Shown in pieces: positions 54,401-64,000 of a DNA stretch of 64,000 bases. Positions within the stretch are counted from its first letter, which is position 1. Every line of letters begins with the position of its first letter. Position numbers and translations under genes: made by a program. Below the pieces are notes generated by a model that was not told the origin of the DNA, searched no databases, and saw only the letters and a program-made list of their open reading frames with translations. Source of the stretch: Geobacteraceae bacterium (GTDB taxonomy: Bacteria > Desulfobacterota > Desulfuromonadia > Geobacterales > Pseudopelobacteraceae); the NCBI GenBank assembly GCA_013336525.1, contig JAAXTM010000009.1, positions 60,778 through 124,777 on the forward strand, read 5' to 3'.

Positions 54401-55688
54401 GGGTAGGAGCACGGTTGAGCATGACTGGGTGTTCTTTGATAACCTCTTCAAGTACGTCCCAGACTTCAGGGCGCTCTTTTTCAACCATTTTCTTGGCGCT
54501 TTTGATGGTGGTGACCAAGCCGCGCTCTTCCAGTTTGTTGTAGATAAAAGGCTTGAACAGCTCGAGTGCCATTTTTTTAGGAAGACCGCACTGGTGCAGT
54601 TTGAGCTCAGGCCCGACAACAATTACGGAACGACCAGAGTAATCTACACGTTTACCAAGAAGATTCTGACGGAAACGCCCCGATTTACCTTTGAGCATGT
54701 CAGAAAGAGATTTAAGTGGACGTTTGTTAGGGCCAGCAATTGCACGGCCACGACGCCCGTTGTCAAAGAGTGCATCCACAGCTTCCTGAAGCATGCGCTT
54801 TTCGTTGCGTATAATTACTTCAGGGGCTTGCAGTTCACAGAGACGTTTTAAACGATTATTGCGGTTAATAACGCGACGATACAGATCATTCAGGTCGGAT
54901 GTAGCAAAACGGCCTCCGTCAAGAGGCACCAGTGGCCTTAATTCGGGTGGAAGAACCGGGATGCATTCTAAAATCATCCACTCCGGCTTGTTGCCGGAAT
55001 GACGGAATGCTTCAACAACTTTAAGCCGTTTAGCGGTTTTCTTGCGCTTAGCTTCACTGGTCGACTCAACCATTTCTGTACGCAGCGATACCGCAAGATC
55101 TTCAAGTTTAAGAGCACGCAGGCACTCACGAATTGCTTCCGCGCCCATTCCACCTGAAAAAGCGTCAGAACCGTATTCCTGCTGCATCTTGATATATTTA
55201 TCTTCTGACATTACTTCGCAAAACTGTAATGGCGTGTTCTTTGGATCACTGATAACAAACCCTTCAAAGTAGAGTACTTTTTCCAGGTCTTTCAGCGTGA
55301 TATCCAGAAGGTTTCCAATTCGTGAAGGCAATGATTTCAGGAACCAAATATGCGCAACCGGAGTAGCCAGGTCAATGTGTCCAAGGCGTTCACGACGGAC
55401 TTTTGAAGGTATGACCTCAACGCCGCATTTCTCGCAGATAATACCACGGTGTTTCATACGCTTGTACTTGCCGCAGTTACACTCATAATCTTTTGTAGGG
55501 CCAAATATCTTGGCACAGAAAAGACCGTCTCTCTCCGGTTTGAACGTACGATAGTTGATGGTCTCCGGTTTTTTTACTTCACCATGAGAACGCTCCCGGA
55601 TTTTATCGGGAGATGAGATTGATATACGTATAGCTGAAAAGTGGAGTGGATCTTTTGGTTTATCAAAAAAGCTGAAATAATCTTCCAC
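51492..55688 (-). CDS. rpoC: DNA-directed RNA polymerase subunit beta'
   Basis: This 1398-residue catalytic subunit has a zinc-binding start [20 protein letters not shown], the active-site Mg site [17 protein letters not shown], the bridge-helix/trigger-loop region ([38 protein letters not shown]) and a second zinc site ([19 protein letters not shown]). Length is near that of E. coli. GTG start at 55688 with GGAGGAG seven bases upstream. It lies 62 bases after rpoB with a hairpin between. A terminator follows; the rpsL-rpsG-fusA genes that often come next are absent. Confidence 0.98.
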   Translation of the reverse strand: MEDYFSFFDKPKDPLHFSAIRISISSPDKIRERSHGEVKKPETINYRTFKPERDGLFCAKIFGPTKDYECNCGKYKRMKHRGIICEKCGVEVIPSKVRRERLGHIDLATPVAHIWFLKSLPSRIGNLLDITLKDLEKVLYFEGFVISDPKNTPLQFCEVMSEDKYIKMQQEYGSDAFSGGMGAEAIRECLRALKLEDLAVSLRTEMVESTSEAKRKKTAKRLKVVEAFRHSGNKPEWMILECIPVLPPELRPLVPLDGGRFATSDLNDLYRRVINRNNRLKRLCELQAPEVIIRNEKRMLQEAVDALFDNGRRGRAIAGPNKRPLKSLSDMLKGKSGRFRQNLLGKRVDYSGRSVIVVGPELKLHQCGLPKKMALELFKPFIYNKLEERGLVTTIKSAKKMVEKERPEVWDVLEEVIKEHPVMLNRAPTLHRLGIQAFEPVLIEGKAIQLHPLVCTAFNADFDGDQMAVHLPLSIESQVEARVLMMSTNNILSPANGKPIIVPSQDMVLGAYYMTRDRINAKGEYYRPTEKELLAGVNVSGCFSSPEEVRIAFDAGEIDMQALIKVRLKNLSTDEKALMVDTTAGRILLRDVLPDAVPFSTINKVMTKKELSNLVDTCYRLSDSKETVLLADRLKEIGFKYANLAGISICLDDMVIPEGKPAIIEKAHEEVTEIQNQYTEGLITDGERYNKVIDIWAKATEEIATEMLDNLSKEVVTARDGSKIETSSFNAIHMMADSGARGSAQQIRQLAGMRGLMAKPSGEIIETPITANFREGLTVLQYFISTHGARKGLADTALKTANSGYLTRRLVDVAQDAIITEVDCGTLDGLIVSSLTEGGEIIEPIGDRILGRVALDDIHDPLTDEILVEMNQEIDEYLVKRVEDAGIEKVKIRSVLTCQSKRGICGKCYGRDLARGHSVNMGEAVGVIAAQSIGEPGTQLTMRTFHIGGTASRHAEQTSLEARADGIINYINVNTVINNDGHHIVMNRNGEISVTDETGREREKYTVVYGAKIKIAPGGAVKQGATLAEWDPYTMPILTEVAGRVKFADILEGVTMEEQLDDVTGLSRKVIIETKDTDKRPRIAIKDATSEGGGTIGRYFLPAGANISVIDDSVISAGDIIAKIPRETTKTKDITGGLPRVAELFEARKPKDFAVITEIDGRVSYGKDAKGKRKVIVTPELGEPKEYLIPKGKHISVHEGDHVRAGEPLMDGSSNPHDILRVLGVKELAKYLVDEVQEVYRLQGVKINDKHIEVIVRQMLRRVRIKDTGDTNLLVDDQVERSVFEQENEKAFRDGKRPAVAEPLLLGITKASLSTESFISAASFQETTKVLTQAAIEGKIDHLRGLKENVIMGRLIPAGTGIARYRNLRLQADAIAPKDNVVKENINEGINEGDLEAA

Positions 55689-55712
55689 GATGCTCTCCTC
55701 CGTTTGTCTGAA

Positions 55713-55740
55713 GCCGGAGTCTGGTAATACAGACTCCGGC
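55713..55740 (-). other. 11-bp intercistronic hairpin between rpoB and rpoC
   Basis: GCCGGAGTCTG (55713-55723) and CAGACTCCGGC (55730-55740) form a perfect stem with a six-base loop. No T run follows on the - strand, so it is unlikely to be a terminator. It may be an RNA processing or stability element. Confidence 0.65.
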
Positions 55741-55750
55741 CAGAAAATCT

Positions 55751-58700
55751 TTATAGTTCTTCTTCACCTTCGAGCAGGTCAACATCAAGGCATAATGACT
55801 GAAGTTCCTTGATAAGAACGTTGAATGACTCGGGCAAACCTGGTTCCAGGGTGTGTTTGCCTTTGACAATGGCTTCATACATACGGGTACGTCCGGAAAC
55901 ATCATCGGACTTAACGGTCAGGAATTCCTGTAGCGCATGAGCCGCACCGTAAGCTTCCATGGCCCAAACCTCCATCTCCCCGAGTCGCTGACCACCGAAC
56001 TGTGCTTTACCGCCCAGAGGTTGCTGGGTTACAAGGCTGTATGGTCCAATAGAACGAGCGTGGATCTTGTCATCAACAAGATGATGAAGTTTAAGTACAT
56101 ACATGACACCAACAGTTACTTTGTTGTCGAACGGTTCGCCCGTACGTCCATCAAACAGAGTGACCTGACCGGACGAATGTAAATTTGCTTTTCCGAGCAT
56201 CGCTTTGATCTGCGCTTCGGTGGCACCTTCAAAAACCGGTGAAGCCATCGCTACGCCTCGTTGTAAACGACGAGCAACTTTAAGTAACTCTGTACGATCA
56301 AGGCCGTCAATAAAAGCCCCAACTTCGTCGTCACCATATACATCTTTCAGATACAGTTTCAGGTTTTCTTCTGAAGTATGTTTTTCAAGCATATCTTCAA
56401 TTTTCCAGCCGATACCCTTCGCTGCCCATCCCAAATGCGTCTCCAGAATCTGGCCGACGTTCATACGAGACGGTACACCAAGAGGATTAAGAACAATTTC
56501 TACCGGACGACCGTCTTCCATGTACGGCATGTCTTCTTCCGGCAAAATTCGGGAAACAACACCTTTATTGCCATGACGACCTGCCATCTTGTCGCCAACC
56601 TGCAGTTTACGCTTAATAGAGATGTAAATCTTGACCATCTTTATTACGCCTGGCGGCAGATCGTCACCACGCTTCAATTTCTGAATTTTATCTTCAAAAA
56701 CTGAATTAATCAGGTCAATCTGGCGATTAAGAGTTTCAAGTATCTGGTGTACCTTGTCATCTGTTTCGCTGTCATCACTTACAGATATGGTGCTCCAGGC
56801 TGAATTTGCCAGATTTAGCAGTGATTCTTCAGTTATCTGTTTGCCTTTTGCAAGGACTAGATTACCTTTGCTGTCTTCAAGCTTGACCGCCAGGGTTTTT
56901 CCGATTAATAAACGTTTGAGCTTACCGATAGCAGAATCACGAATGATCCTGATCTCATCCTGCTCATCTTTGCGCAGTTTGTCTTCTTCGGCCTTCTCAA
57001 TTAACTCGGTGCGGGAGTCCTTGTCATTTCCTTTGCGGGAGAAAATCTTTGCCCCGATGACTGTACCTTCAACACCAGGTGGTACTGTAAGTGAAGTGTC
57101 TCGTACATCACCGGCTTTTTCTCCGAAAATAGCCCGCAGAAGTTTCTCCTCAGGAGAAAGCTGAGTCTCACCTTTTGGAGTAATCTTCCCGACAAGAATA
57201 TCACCGGGCTTTACTTCGGCGCCGATACGGATTATGCCAGACTCATCAAGATCCTTGAGGGTTTCCTCTCCTAAATTCGGAATATCAGAAGTGATTTCTT
57301 CCTTTCCAAGCTTGGTATCACGCGCAACACATTCAAATTCCTCAATGTGTATAGAGGTATAACGGTCGTCTTTGATAAGTTTTTCAGAAATAAGAATTGA
57401 ATCCTCGTAGTTGTAACCGCCCCAAGGCATGAAAGCAACGACGATATTCTGACCAAGAGCCAGTTCACCCATGTCGGTTGAAGGGCCGTCTGCGATTACT
57501 GCCCCGCGTTTGACCTTGTCACCAACTTTGACCACCGGTTTATTGTTGATACAGGTGTTCTGGTTGGAACGAGCAAACTTTATCAGGTTATAAATATCAA
57601 CACCGGTGCCGTTTTCATCAATTTCATTCTCATCTATCTTAATAACTATTCGCGAAGCATCAACTGACTCAACCTCTCCGTTATGTTTTGCTATAACAGA
57701 AACACCGGAATCCCGAGCAACAATGCGCTCCATACCGGTCCCAACCAGAGGAGAGTCGGCACGCAGCAGTGGAACAGCCTGGCGCTGCATGTTTGATCCC
57801 ATCAGGGCTCGGTTGGCGTCATCGTTTTCAAGGAATGGGATCAAGGCAGCTGCTACTGATACCAACTGGATCGGAGCAACATCCATTAGAGCTATTTCGT
57901 CACGATGAACAAGAATGAATTCACCACTCTTACGTGCTGAGTTGTAATCGTTAACAAACCGTCCGTCTGCGTCGATCTCAGCATTTGCCTGGGCGATAGC
58001 GTGTCCTTCTTCCTCAAGTGCTGAGAAGAATCGGACTTCGTTAGTTACTTTGCCTTCCTGAACGATGCGGTACGGTGTTTCTACAAAGCCATGATCGTTT
58101 ATTCGTGCGTAAGTAGACAAAGAAGCTATCAAGCCGATGTTAGGCCCCTCGGGAGTTTCAATAGGGCATACACGGCCATAGTGAGTAGGGTGAACGTCAC
58201 GAACCTCAAATCCGGCACGTTCACGTGTCAGTCCGCCTGGTCCAAGCGCCGAAAGTCGACGTTTATGAGTGACCTCGGAAAGCGGGTTAGTCTGATCCAT
58301 AAACTGGGACAATTGCGATGAACCAAAGAATTCCTTTACTACTGCAGAAACCGGTTTGGAATTTATAAGATCATGAGGCATGAGGTTTTCAACCTCTTGC
58401 AGACTCATTCGTTCCTTGATAGCCCGCTCCATACGAACAAGTCCGATACGGTACTGGTTCTCTAATAATTCTCCAACAGCGCGAACACGACGATTGCCTA
58501 GATGGTCAATGTCATCAATAGCACCGCGTCCATTCTTAAGTTCAATTAGATATCTAACGATCTCTAAAATGTCATTTTTGACTGCAATTCTTATATCTGA
58601 ACTAAACAGATCTTCAAAAATCATTCTGTTCCGGCGCAGGGATTCAATGAGTCTTCGGTTCTCATCAAAACCACCCTGTTCAATGGCTTCGGACAGTTTT

Positions 58701-60253
58701 ATTGTTGCCTTTGAAAGTCCGAACGTGGAAAACAGTTCTTTCTGGTAAAAATCATTGTCACGTATAAGGTTATTAAGCTCAAGAAGTAGCTGATCCCTGA
58801 GCTTGTCGGATACTGATTGCCCCGCTTCCACTTTTTTGAGAGATTTAGCAAGATCAGCTGGAAGCTTCATCATCAGGTACTTTGAAAAAGGATCATCTAA
58901 GCCTGTCAGTCTGGCTACAAAGGATTCAAAACAGGCAACATCCTCACTGCTCAACATGCACGGAGCGTTTAAAACCATGCAGTCCTGCCAAACCTTAAGG
59001 CCAAGCTTATAGTTCAGCTTAAGACGGCCAACAGCTGAAAGATCGTAACGTTCAGGGTTGAAAAACAGGTTGTCAAAGAGTGCCAATGAACTTTTTAAAG
59101 TTGGTGGGTCTCCCGGACGGAGACGCCGATAAATTTCAATCAAACCCTCGTCACTTGAGCTGATCTTATCAATCATCAATGTGTCGCGGAAAGATGAAGT
59201 TATGTGTAGGTTGTCAATGTAAAGTGCTCTAAAGCTGGTTACACCACGGGCTTTAATTTCATCAAAACGATCCAGAGTGATTTCATCGTTACATTCGACA
59301 ATAATCTCGCCTGTAGTCGGATCGACTATATCAGATGATGCATAACGGCCAAGAATATCTTCAATGTTGGCAGGAATCGTCTTGATACCGCGCTCTTGAA
59401 TCTTCTTGATCGAAGACTTGGTGTATTTTCGGTTTGCTTTAACAAGAACCTCACCATTGGCAGGGTCCGTCACGTCTATAATTGCTTTTTGAAGAGACAA
59501 AAGCTCAGGTTCAATACTTTTAGTAATTACGTCAGGGCCTATATTGATTTCTTCGCTTTTGTAATAATAGTTGAGGAGTTGTTCAACTGAATATCCCAAA
59601 GCCTTAAGCAGAACGGTTGCAGGCATTTTCCTGCGGCGGTCAATTCTGACATATAAAATATCTTTGTGGTCAAATTCAAAATCCAGCCAAGATCCGCGAT
59701 AAGGAATAACACGAGCAGAGTATAAAACCTTGCCGCTTGAGTGGGTTTTCCCTTTGTCGTGATCAAAAAAGACACCTGGTGAGCGGTGTAACTGGCTTAC
59801 TATTACCCGTTCGGTTCCGTTGATGATAAAAGTCCCGTTATCGGTCATAAGCGGGATTTCGCCAAAGTAAACCTCTTGTTCTTTAATATCTTTTATCGCC
59901 TTGACGGTAGCGTCTTTACCGGCATCCCAGATCACAAGACGTACTTTAACTTTCATTGGCGCGGCGTAGGTCATACCACGCTGATGGCATTCGTCAACAT
60001 CATACTTGGGCTTGTTTAGCGCGTAGGATACATACTCGAGAGAAGCGCTTTCACTGAAATCCTTGATTGGAAACACACTTCTGAATACGGCTTCAAGCCC
60101 CGTATTCAAACGTAATTCAGCGGACACTTCCTGCTGTAGAAAGCGTCTATAAGAATCTTTTTGGATATCAATCAGATTAGGGATTTCGATTATGTTCTTT
60201 ATCTTGGCAAAGTTTTTACGCAAGAGGTGATTATTGGCAATAGAATAAGCCAT
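55751..60253 (-). CDS. rpoB: DNA-directed RNA polymerase subunit beta, with insertion
   Basis: This is the 1500-residue beta subunit. The start [17 protein letters not shown] matches the normal N-terminus, and AAGGAG lies seven bases before the ATG. Landmarks include the rifampicin region [20 protein letters not shown] with [23 protein letters not shown], the active-site [19 protein letters not shown], and [14 protein letters not shown]. coli RpoB has 1342 residues. Much of the excess is one stretch at about residues 420-553 (58595-58996) between GRLKLN and [17 protein letters not shown], where E. coli has only a short linker. The inserted part is mostly helical and charged. Confidence 0.98.
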   Translation of the reverse strand: MAYSIANNHLLRKNFAKIKNIIEIPNLIDIQKDSYRRFLQQEVSAELRLNTGLEAVFRSVFPIKDFSESASLEYVSYALNKPKYDVDECHQRGMTYAAPMKVKVRLVIWDAGKDATVKAIKDIKEQEVYFGEIPLMTDNGTFIINGTERVIVSQLHRSPGVFFDHDKGKTHSSGKVLYSARVIPYRGSWLDFEFDHKDILYVRIDRRRKMPATVLLKALGYSVEQLLNYYYKSEEINIGPDVITKSIEPELLSLQKAIIDVTDPANGEVLVKANRKYTKSSIKKIQERGIKTIPANIEDILGRYASSDIVDPTTGEIIVECNDEITLDRFDEIKARGVTSFRALYIDNLHITSSFRDTLMIDKISSSDEGLIEIYRRLRPGDPPTLKSSLALFDNLFFNPERYDLSAVGRLKLNYKLGLKVWQDCMVLNAPCMLSSEDVACFESFVARLTGLDDPFSKYLMMKLPADLAKSLKKVEAGQSVSDKLRDQLLLELNNLIRDNDFYQKELFSTFGLSKATIKLSEAIEQGGFDENRRLIESLRRNRMIFEDLFSSDIRIAVKNDILEIVRYLIELKNGRGAIDDIDHLGNRRVRAVGELLENQYRIGLVRMERAIKERMSLQEVENLMPHDLINSKPVSAVVKEFFGSSQLSQFMDQTNPLSEVTHKRRLSALGPGGLTRERAGFEVRDVHPTHYGRVCPIETPEGPNIGLIASLSTYARINDHGFVETPYRIVQEGKVTNEVRFFSALEEEGHAIAQANAEIDADGRFVNDYNSARKSGEFILVHRDEIALMDVAPIQLVSVAAALIPFLENDDANRALMGSNMQRQAVPLLRADSPLVGTGMERIVARDSGVSVIAKHNGEVESVDASRIVIKIDENEIDENGTGVDIYNLIKFARSNQNTCINNKPVVKVGDKVKRGAVIADGPSTDMGELALGQNIVVAFMPWGGYNYEDSILISEKLIKDDRYTSIHIEEFECVARDTKLGKEEITSDIPNLGEETLKDLDESGIIRIGAEVKPGDILVGKITPKGETQLSPEEKLLRAIFGEKAGDVRDTSLTVPPGVEGTVIGAKIFSRKGNDKDSRTELIEKAEEDKLRKDEQDEIRIIRDSAIGKLKRLLIGKTLAVKLEDSKGNLVLAKGKQITEESLLNLANSAWSTISVSDDSETDDKVHQILETLNRQIDLINSVFEDKIQKLKRGDDLPPGVIKMVKIYISIKRKLQVGDKMAGRHGNKGVVSRILPEEDMPYMEDGRPVEIVLNPLGVPSRMNVGQILETHLGWAAKGIGWKIEDMLEKHTSEENLKLYLKDVYGDDEVGAFIDGLDRTELLKVARRLQRGVAMASPVFEGATEAQIKAMLGKANLHSSGQVTLFDGRTGEPFDNKVTVGVMYVLKLHHLVDDKIHARSIGPYSLVTQQPLGGKAQFGGQRLGEMEVWAMEAYGAAHALQEFLTVKSDDVSGRTRMYEAIVKGKHTLEPGLPESFNVLIKELQSLCLDVDLLEGEEEL

Positions 60254-60354
60254 GGCTTCTCCTTTGGCGGGTATCTTAACTGGATCCAGAAGTGTAGTGT
60301 AACGTACTGGAATATCAGAAGTTTATGGCGATTAAGTCGTGCCGAAACAGCACA

Positions 60355-60383
60355 AGCCAAGGCCGCTCGGGGCGACCTTGGCT
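60355..60383 (-). other. intercistronic hairpin between rplL and rpoB
   Basis: On the - strand AGCCAAGGTCGC pairs with GCGGCCTTGGCT around a short GC-rich loop. No T run follows. In E. coli the rplL-rpoB gap holds a partial terminator and an RNase III site; a similar role is possible here. Confidence 0.6.
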
Positions 60384-60407
60384 CTCATAAAGAAAAAAAT
60401 CTAGGTA

Positions 60408-60782
60408 CTATTTGATCGCTGCTTCTGCGCCTGCTTCAACAAGTTGTTTGAGTGCCTCTTCAGCTTCTTGTTTAGAAACTCCGGTCTTTACAGTGCCAGG
60501 GGCGCCGTCAACTACGTCTTTAGCTTCTTTCAGTCCGAGGCTTGTCAGCGCACGAACAACCTTGATAACATTGATTTTGTTAGCGCCTGCAGACTTCAGG
60601 ATAACATCAAATTCGGTCTGCTCTTCTGCAGCTTCGGCAACAGGGCCGGCAACAGCAGCAACAGCAACAGGGGCAGCAGCAGAAACACCGAACTTCTCTT
60701 CAAGTTCCTTAACGAGCTCTGCAAGATCAAGAACAGTCATTTTTTCGATAAAGCTGATTACATCTTCTTTAGTGATAGCCAT
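60408..60782 (-). CDS. rplL: ribosomal protein L7/L12
   Basis: This 124-residue stalk protein of the 50S subunit recruits translation GTPases. The N-terminal dimerisation helix [20 protein letters not shown] is followed by an Ala-rich hinge ([15 protein letters not shown]). The C-terminal domain has [20 protein letters not shown] and [24 protein letters not shown] precedes the ATG. It follows rplJ by 52 bases, the usual stalk operon order. Confidence 0.98.
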   Translation of the reverse strand: MAITKEDVISFIEKMTVLDLAELVKELEEKFGVSAAAPVAVAAVAGPVAEAAEEQTEFDVILKSAGANKINVIKVVRALTSLGLKEAKDVVDGAPGTVKTGVSKQEAEEALKQLVEAGAEAAIK

Positions 60783-60834
60783 TGGGTAAATCCTCCGTAT
60801 ATAATTTTAGTATAAAGTGTTTGTTACTATTTTG

Positions 60835-61359
60835 TCAGTTTGCTGATTTCTGAACACGGATAGCATCCAGTACGCGTACAAGCGAACCTGGAAGCGCGGC
60901 AAGCACGCCAACAAAGTTGGTTGCAGGTGCCTGCATGGAGCCGAGCATCTTGGCAATGAGGACCTCACGCGAGGGCAGGTCTGCTAAGGCCTGGATCTGC
61001 TTGGTGTCAAGCAGTTTACCGCTGAGAACTGCGGCTTTCAGCACGAACTTGCCTTGCGGATCTTTTGCAAATTTATTCAGTACTTTTGCAGCATTTGCCG
61101 GATCATCATAGCTGATAGCTACGGCGGTTGGACCGGCGAGAAATGGGCTGATGCATTCGATATCAGTGCCTTTGGCAGCTAAATCAAACAAAGTATTTTT
61201 AAATACTTTGTATTCAACTGACGCAGCCCTAAGCTCATTTCTGAGCGATGTGGCTTGTCCTACGTTCATCCCACGAAAATCTGCGAGAAAAACTGCTTTG
61301 GCGCGTGTCAATCGCTCATGCATCTCGGTAACGAGTTCTTGTTTGGTATTTTTGTTCAA
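60835..61359 (-). CDS. rplJ: ribosomal protein L10
   Basis: This 174-residue stalk-base protein anchors L7/L12 dimers through its C-terminal helix. Motifs are [20 protein letters not shown] and [20 protein letters not shown], followed by [10 protein letters not shown]. The start is TTG at 61359 with GGAGG seven bases upstream. Use of TTG and a structured leader before it suggest control of translation, as in E. coli, where L10 bound to L7/L12 represses its own mRNA. Confidence 0.97.
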   Translation of the reverse strand: MNKNTKQELVTEMHERLTRAKAVFLADFRGMNVGQATSLRNELRAASVEYKVFKNTLFDLAAKGTDIECISPFLAGPTAVAISYDDPANAAKVLNKFAKDPQGKFVLKAAVLSGKLLDTKQIQALADLPSREVLIAKMLGSMQAPATNFVGVLAALPGSLVRVLDAIRVQKSAN

Positions 61360-61511
61360 GCGACTTCCTCCTTTCTTTTGGTATGTGGGGCAGTGCCCCG
61401 GCCAAAGTCAGGAACGCAATGAATTTGCGGTACCCAAGTCTCGGCAGGTCCAATAACAGATTAAGCGACAAGGCGCGCCTGCTGTCTTTGACTTTGGCTA
61501 AACTAGACGTT
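61360..61511 (-). promoter_or_regulatory. L10 leader (autoregulatory mRNA element)
   Basis: The 152-base interval between rplA and rplJ contains, on the - strand, TAGCCAAAGTCA near its start and TGACTTTGGCC near its end, which close a long multi-branched fold. Inside are GACAGCAGGCGCG and CCTGCCGAGACTTGGG. This pattern matches the L10-leader class by position and paired sequence, by which L10(L12)4 controls rplJ-rplL. Confidence 0.75.
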
Positions 61512-62213
61512 TTAAATCTGTGCTGTTACATCGCTGATATCAAGATTTATACTGGCACCCATTGTGGAAGAGAGCGAAATCTTCTTAATGTAGGTGCCCT
61601 TCGCAGCAGACGGCTTAGCCTTTATAAGTGCTTCAACCAGTGCAAGTAAATTGCCTGTAAGTTTGTCTGCTTCAAAGGATACTTTGCCCACTGGAGCATG
61701 TATAATTCCGGCTTTTTCAACACGGAATTCAACTTTACCGGCTTTTGACTCCTTAACAGCTTTACCGACCTCAAAAGTAACAGTTCCAACCTTTGGATTC
61801 GGCATAAGGCCACGGGGTCCGAGCAACTTGCCAATCTTACCAACAACGCCCATCATATCTGGGGTCGCAATGGCAGTGTCAAAATCAAACCAGCCACCCA
61901 GAATTTTGGCAACCAGATCATCTGATCCTACATAATCCGCGCCGGCATCAAGGGCTTCCTTTTCTTTTTCACCCTTTGCAAAAACAAGAACGCGGACATC
62001 TTTGCCTAGTCCATTAGGAAGAACTACGGCACCACGGACCATCTGGTCAGCGTGTCGTGGATCAACACCTAACTTAACAGCGACATCTACAGTCTCATCG
62101 AATTTTGCATAAGCGGTCTGTTTTACAACATCAACGGCAGTTCCAAGTTGATAAACCTTGTTTCTGTCGATCTTTGACATTGCTTCAGAATGTTTCTTAG
62201 CGCTTTTTGACAT
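61512..62213 (-). CDS. rplA: ribosomal protein L1
   Basis: This 233-residue 50S protein binds 23S rRNA at the L1 stalk and in many bacteria represses the rplKA mRNA. Motifs are [56 protein letters not shown] and [21 protein letters not shown] precedes the ATG. It lies 44 bases after rplK. Confidence 0.98.
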   Translation of the reverse strand: MSKSAKKHSEAMSKIDRNKVYQLGTAVDVVKQTAYAKFDETVDVAVKLGVDPRHADQMVRGAVVLPNGLGKDVRVLVFAKGEKEKEALDAGADYVGSDDLVAKILGGWFDFDTAIATPDMMGVVGKIGKLLGPRGLMPNPKVGTVTFEVGKAVKESKAGKVEFRVEKAGIIHAPVGKVSFEADKLTGNLLALVEALIKAKPSAAKGTYIKKISLSSTMGASINLDISDVTAQI

Positions 62214-62257
62214 GGTACAACCTCTCTAGGAATCTTGATTAATAGCTAGTGTGCCGA

Positions 62258-62680
62258 TTAGGCGATATCAACGCCCATTGAGCGGGCAGTACCCTCAATT
62301 GTCCTCATGGCGGCTTCTAGTGAAGCAGCATTGAGATCGGGCATTTTCTTTTTAGCAATTTCTTCAACCTGTGCTTTGGTGAGTTTGCCAACTTTAGTTT
62401 TGTTTGGAACAGCAGACCCGCTCTTAAGGTCGAGAGCCTTCTTAATCAACACCGGAGCTGGAGGTGTTTTTGTAATGAACGTAAATGATCTGTCTGCATA
62501 CACGGTGATTACAACCGGAGTAATAGTACCTTCTTCTGCCTGAGTCTTTGCGTTGAAAGCCTTGCAGAACTCCATGATGTTGACGCCATGCTGGCCCAGG
62601 GCAGGTCCAATCGGTGGCGAAGGATTTGCCTTGCCTGCTGGTACCTGTAATTTAATGTAGCCGGTTATCTTCTTTGCCAT
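62258..62680 (-). CDS. rplK: ribosomal protein L11
   Basis: This 140-residue protein of the GTPase-associated centre binds thiostrepton-site rRNA. It begins with [20 protein letters not shown] followed by [18 protein letters not shown], and ends with [16 protein letters not shown]. Length is standard. AAGGAG precedes the ATG. It lies 66 bases after nusG. Confidence 0.98.
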   Translation of the reverse strand: MAKKITGYIKLQVPAGKANPSPPIGPALGQHGVNIMEFCKAFNAKTQAEEGTITPVVITVYADRSFTFITKTPPAPVLIKKALDLKSGSAVPNKTKVGKLTKAQVEEIAKKKMPDLNAASLEAAMRTIEGTARSMGVDIA

Positions 62681-62746
62681 AAAAGTGCTCCTTTATATAC
62701 TGCGTATGCCTGTCATCTCCATAAATGGTGGTGGCAGCTTCAAGAA

Positions 62747-63274
62747 TTAGTTTTTTTCGACCTGCATGAACTCAAGCTCAACAGGAGTAGCACGACCGAA
62801 AATTGTTACGGTTACGCGCAGCTTGCCTTTGTCAGGCTTTACATCTTCCACAACACCGGAGAAATTAAGAAACGGTCCGTCTACAACGCGTACAGTTTCA
62901 CCGACTTCAAAAAGAACCTTGGGTCTCGGCTTCTCAGCTCCTTCTTCCATACGGCGGGTAATTTTATTAACTTCTTCATCCGCGATAGGGAAGGGGGTAT
63001 TGCCGCCAACAAAACCGGTAACCTTGGCTGTTTCTTTTACGAGGTGCCATGTTTCATCCGTTAATTCCATTTTAACCAGAATATAGCCAGGGAAAAACTT
63101 TCTGGAAGAAGTTTTCTTCTCACCTTTTTTAAGTTCAACAACAGTTTCACAAGGAATGAGGATTTCTTCAAAAAGATCCTCTACACCTTCATTCTTGATA
63201 GTTTCAAGTAAATTCAGGCGCACCTTGTTTTCAAAACTGGAATATGTATGTACACCATACCATTTCATGGTCAT
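62747..63274 (-). CDS. nusG: transcription termination/antitermination factor NusG
   Basis: This 175-residue RNA-polymerase-binding factor couples transcription with Rho or ribosomes. The NGN domain (about 1-115) has [20 protein letters not shown] and [20 protein letters not shown]. The C-terminal KOW domain is [20 protein letters not shown]. The start ATG at 63274 has AAGGA seven bases upstream. It lies 11 bases after secE. Confidence 0.98.
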   Translation of the reverse strand: MTMKWYGVHTYSSFENKVRLNLLETIKNEGVEDLFEEILIPCETVVELKKGEKKTSSRKFFPGYILVKMELTDETWHLVKETAKVTGFVGGNTPFPIADEEVNKITRRMEEGAEKPRPKVLFEVGETVRVVDGPFLNFSGVVEDVKPDKGKLRVTVTIFGRATPVELEFMQVEKN

Positions 63275-63285
63275 AGCTGGATCCT

Positions 63286-63468
63286 TTATCCTAGTATCAG
63301 ACGCAACAGCTTGGCTAAAATAAGATCACAAGCACCAAGATAGAATGAAATCAGCACAACAATAACAATGACAACACCTGTAGTTGCAATCGCCTCTTTA
63401 CGAGTTGGCCATGTGACTTTTTCAAGTTCGAGCTTTACTGATTCAAAAAAAGCGGTGACTTTTTGCAC
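63286..63468 (-). CDS. secE: preprotein translocase subunit SecE
   Basis: This 60-residue SecE is of the short bacterial type with one membrane helix (ATTGVVIVIVVLISFYLGAC) after the conserved amphipathic part FFESVKLELEKVTWPTRKE. It clamps SecY. GTG start at 63468 with AGGAG upstream. Located between tRNA-Trp and nusG, its usual place. Confidence 0.97.
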   Translation of the reverse strand: MQKVTAFFESVKLELEKVTWPTRKEAIATTGVVIVIVVLISFYLGACDLILAKLLRLILG

Positions 63469-63552
63469 GCTATCACTCCTGGCAGTTTAGTTGAGATATG
63501 TCTACTATTCTAAACAGCGGTTTCTACTCCCAAAATACAAGCGACTGAAGTG

Positions 63553-63629
63553 TGGCAGGCCAGGAGGGATTCGAACCCCCAACATCCGGTTTTGGAGACC
63601 GGCGCTCTACCAGTTAGAGCTACTGGCCT
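63553..63629 (-). tRNA. tRNA-Trp (anticodon CCA)
   Basis: The 77-base gene with encoded CCA has acceptor stem AGGCCAG/CTGGCCT, D arm AGCTCTAACTGGTAGAGC, anticodon stem CCGGT/ACCGG around CTCCAAA (anticodon CCA), and T loop GGTTCGAATCC. It lies between rpmG and secE, a common arrangement in this gene cluster. Confidence 0.97.
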
Positions 63630-63653
63630 GTACCGTGCAACAATCGATTCGGA

Positions 63654-63803
63654 CTATTTGGTTTCCTTGTGAGGAGTGTGCTTGCGACAGAAGCGGCAAA
63701 ACTTGCTGAATTCAAGCTTGCCCGGAGTTGTTTTTTTGTTTTTAGTTGTTGTGTAGTTTCTCTGTTTGCACTCTGTGCAACCAAGTGTGATGATGTCTCT
63801 CAT
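63654..63803 (-). CDS. rpmG: ribosomal protein L33
   Basis: This 49-residue 50S protein reads [20 protein letters not shown] and ends with the zinc-ribbon half [14 protein letters not shown]. The two CxxC pairs (CTEC and CRFC) indicate the zinc-binding form. GGAAG lies seven bases before the ATG. The gene is short but unmistakable and sits between tuf and tRNA-Trp. Confidence 0.96.
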   Translation of the reverse strand: MRDIITLGCTECKQRNYTTTKNKKTTPGKLEFSKFCRFCRKHTPHKETK

Positions 63804-63879
63804 AAATGTGCTTCCTTTTGTATGGAATCAGCAGGTACTGGCTGTTGCCGTGCCCACATACGTTCACATGAATTCTTAT

Positions 63880-64000
63880 TTATTCAATAATTGAAGCTAC
63901 AACGCCTGCGCCGACGGTACGGCCACCTTCGCGGATGGCGAAACGCAGACCATCGTCCATTGCGATCGGGGTAATCAGTTTGATTGTCATAGCGACGTTG
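63880..64000 (-). CDS. tuf: elongation factor Tu, C-terminal fragment (window edge)
   Basis: The last 40 codons of EF-Tu are present: [20 protein letters not shown] followed by [16 protein letters not shown] and a TAA stop. This is the conserved domain III end. The gene continues beyond the window on the upstream side and is followed by rpmG 76 bases on. Confidence 0.97.
   Translation of the reverse strand, partial: NVAMTIKLITPIAMDDGLRFAIREGGRTVGAGVVASIIE

Noticed and set aside
54279..54851. 190-codon open frame antisense to rpoC
   Set aside because: It lies entirely inside the strongly supported rpoC gene, has no domain or ribosome site of note, and its length follows from the codon pattern of the opposite strand.

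Overview
The window looks like chromosomal DNA of a Geobacter/Pelobacter-type bacterium (Desulfuromonadia; inference). The reasons are a small three-haem cytochrome c, a short conserved protein that I associate with this group, a malic enzyme fused to a phosphotransacetylase-like domain, an MglA-like GTPase operon, and the overall gene content. No species can be named from sequence alone. Nearly all of the window is coding. It starts inside a sensor kinase gene and ends inside an elongation factor Tu gene.

Layout. (1) 1-7.5 kb: a PAS/GAF sensor kinase and its NarL-type regulator, a poorly coding gap of about 800 bases, a small conserved protein, a tri-haem cytochrome, a TPR protein, and the first of two paralogous proteins of unknown function. 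(2) 7.6-13.7 kb: a housekeeping run on the + strand (DedA protein, TrmJ-like methyltransferase, SemiSWEET-like protein, xseA, xseB, ispA, dxs), followed by tRNA-Pro. (3) 14.1-29.1 kb: a six-gene type I secretion operon with a TolC-like outer-membrane channel, a MotB-like protein, an HlyD-like adaptor, a MotA/ExbB-like protein, a 2410-residue RTX protein and a secretion ABC transporter. The gene set matches that of the Salmonella SPI-4 giant-adhesin system (siiA-F), in which an ion-channel pair accompanies the exporter. It is the most interesting system here. (4) 29.1-34.2 kb: ruvA-ruvC without ruvB, a beta-hydroxyacid dehydrogenase, nth, a PHP phosphoesterase, and a cytidylate-kinase-like/BON fusion. 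Two inverted-repeat elements lie between these genes. (5) 34.2-43.7 kb: a membrane methyltransferase-like gene, then a long - strand run (in transcription order: small unknown protein, HDOD protein, nadC, birA, coaX, EF-G-like GTPase, SPOR protein, unknown protein, degenerate MglA-like GTPase). (6) 44.0-51.4 kb: malic enzyme, the second paralog, tRNA-Cys, a lipoprotein, yebC, msrA, and a thiolase-fold protein lacking the usual catalytic cysteines. (7) 51.4-64.0 kb, - strand: the transcription/translation cluster tuf-rpmG-tRNA-Trp-secE-nusG-rplK-rplA-rplJ-rplL-rpoB-rpoC, with an L10 leader before rplJ, hairpins without U-tracts between cistrons, and a long insertion in RpoB.

Intergenic structure is rich. 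There are several clear rho-independent terminators, a MITE-like inverted repeat after the secretion operon, a second inverted repeat made of CGCAGAT words, and a hairpin-forming repeat that occurs three times: before the MotB-like gene, before ruvC and before yebC. No CRISPR array, transposase, integrase or rRNA gene was seen.
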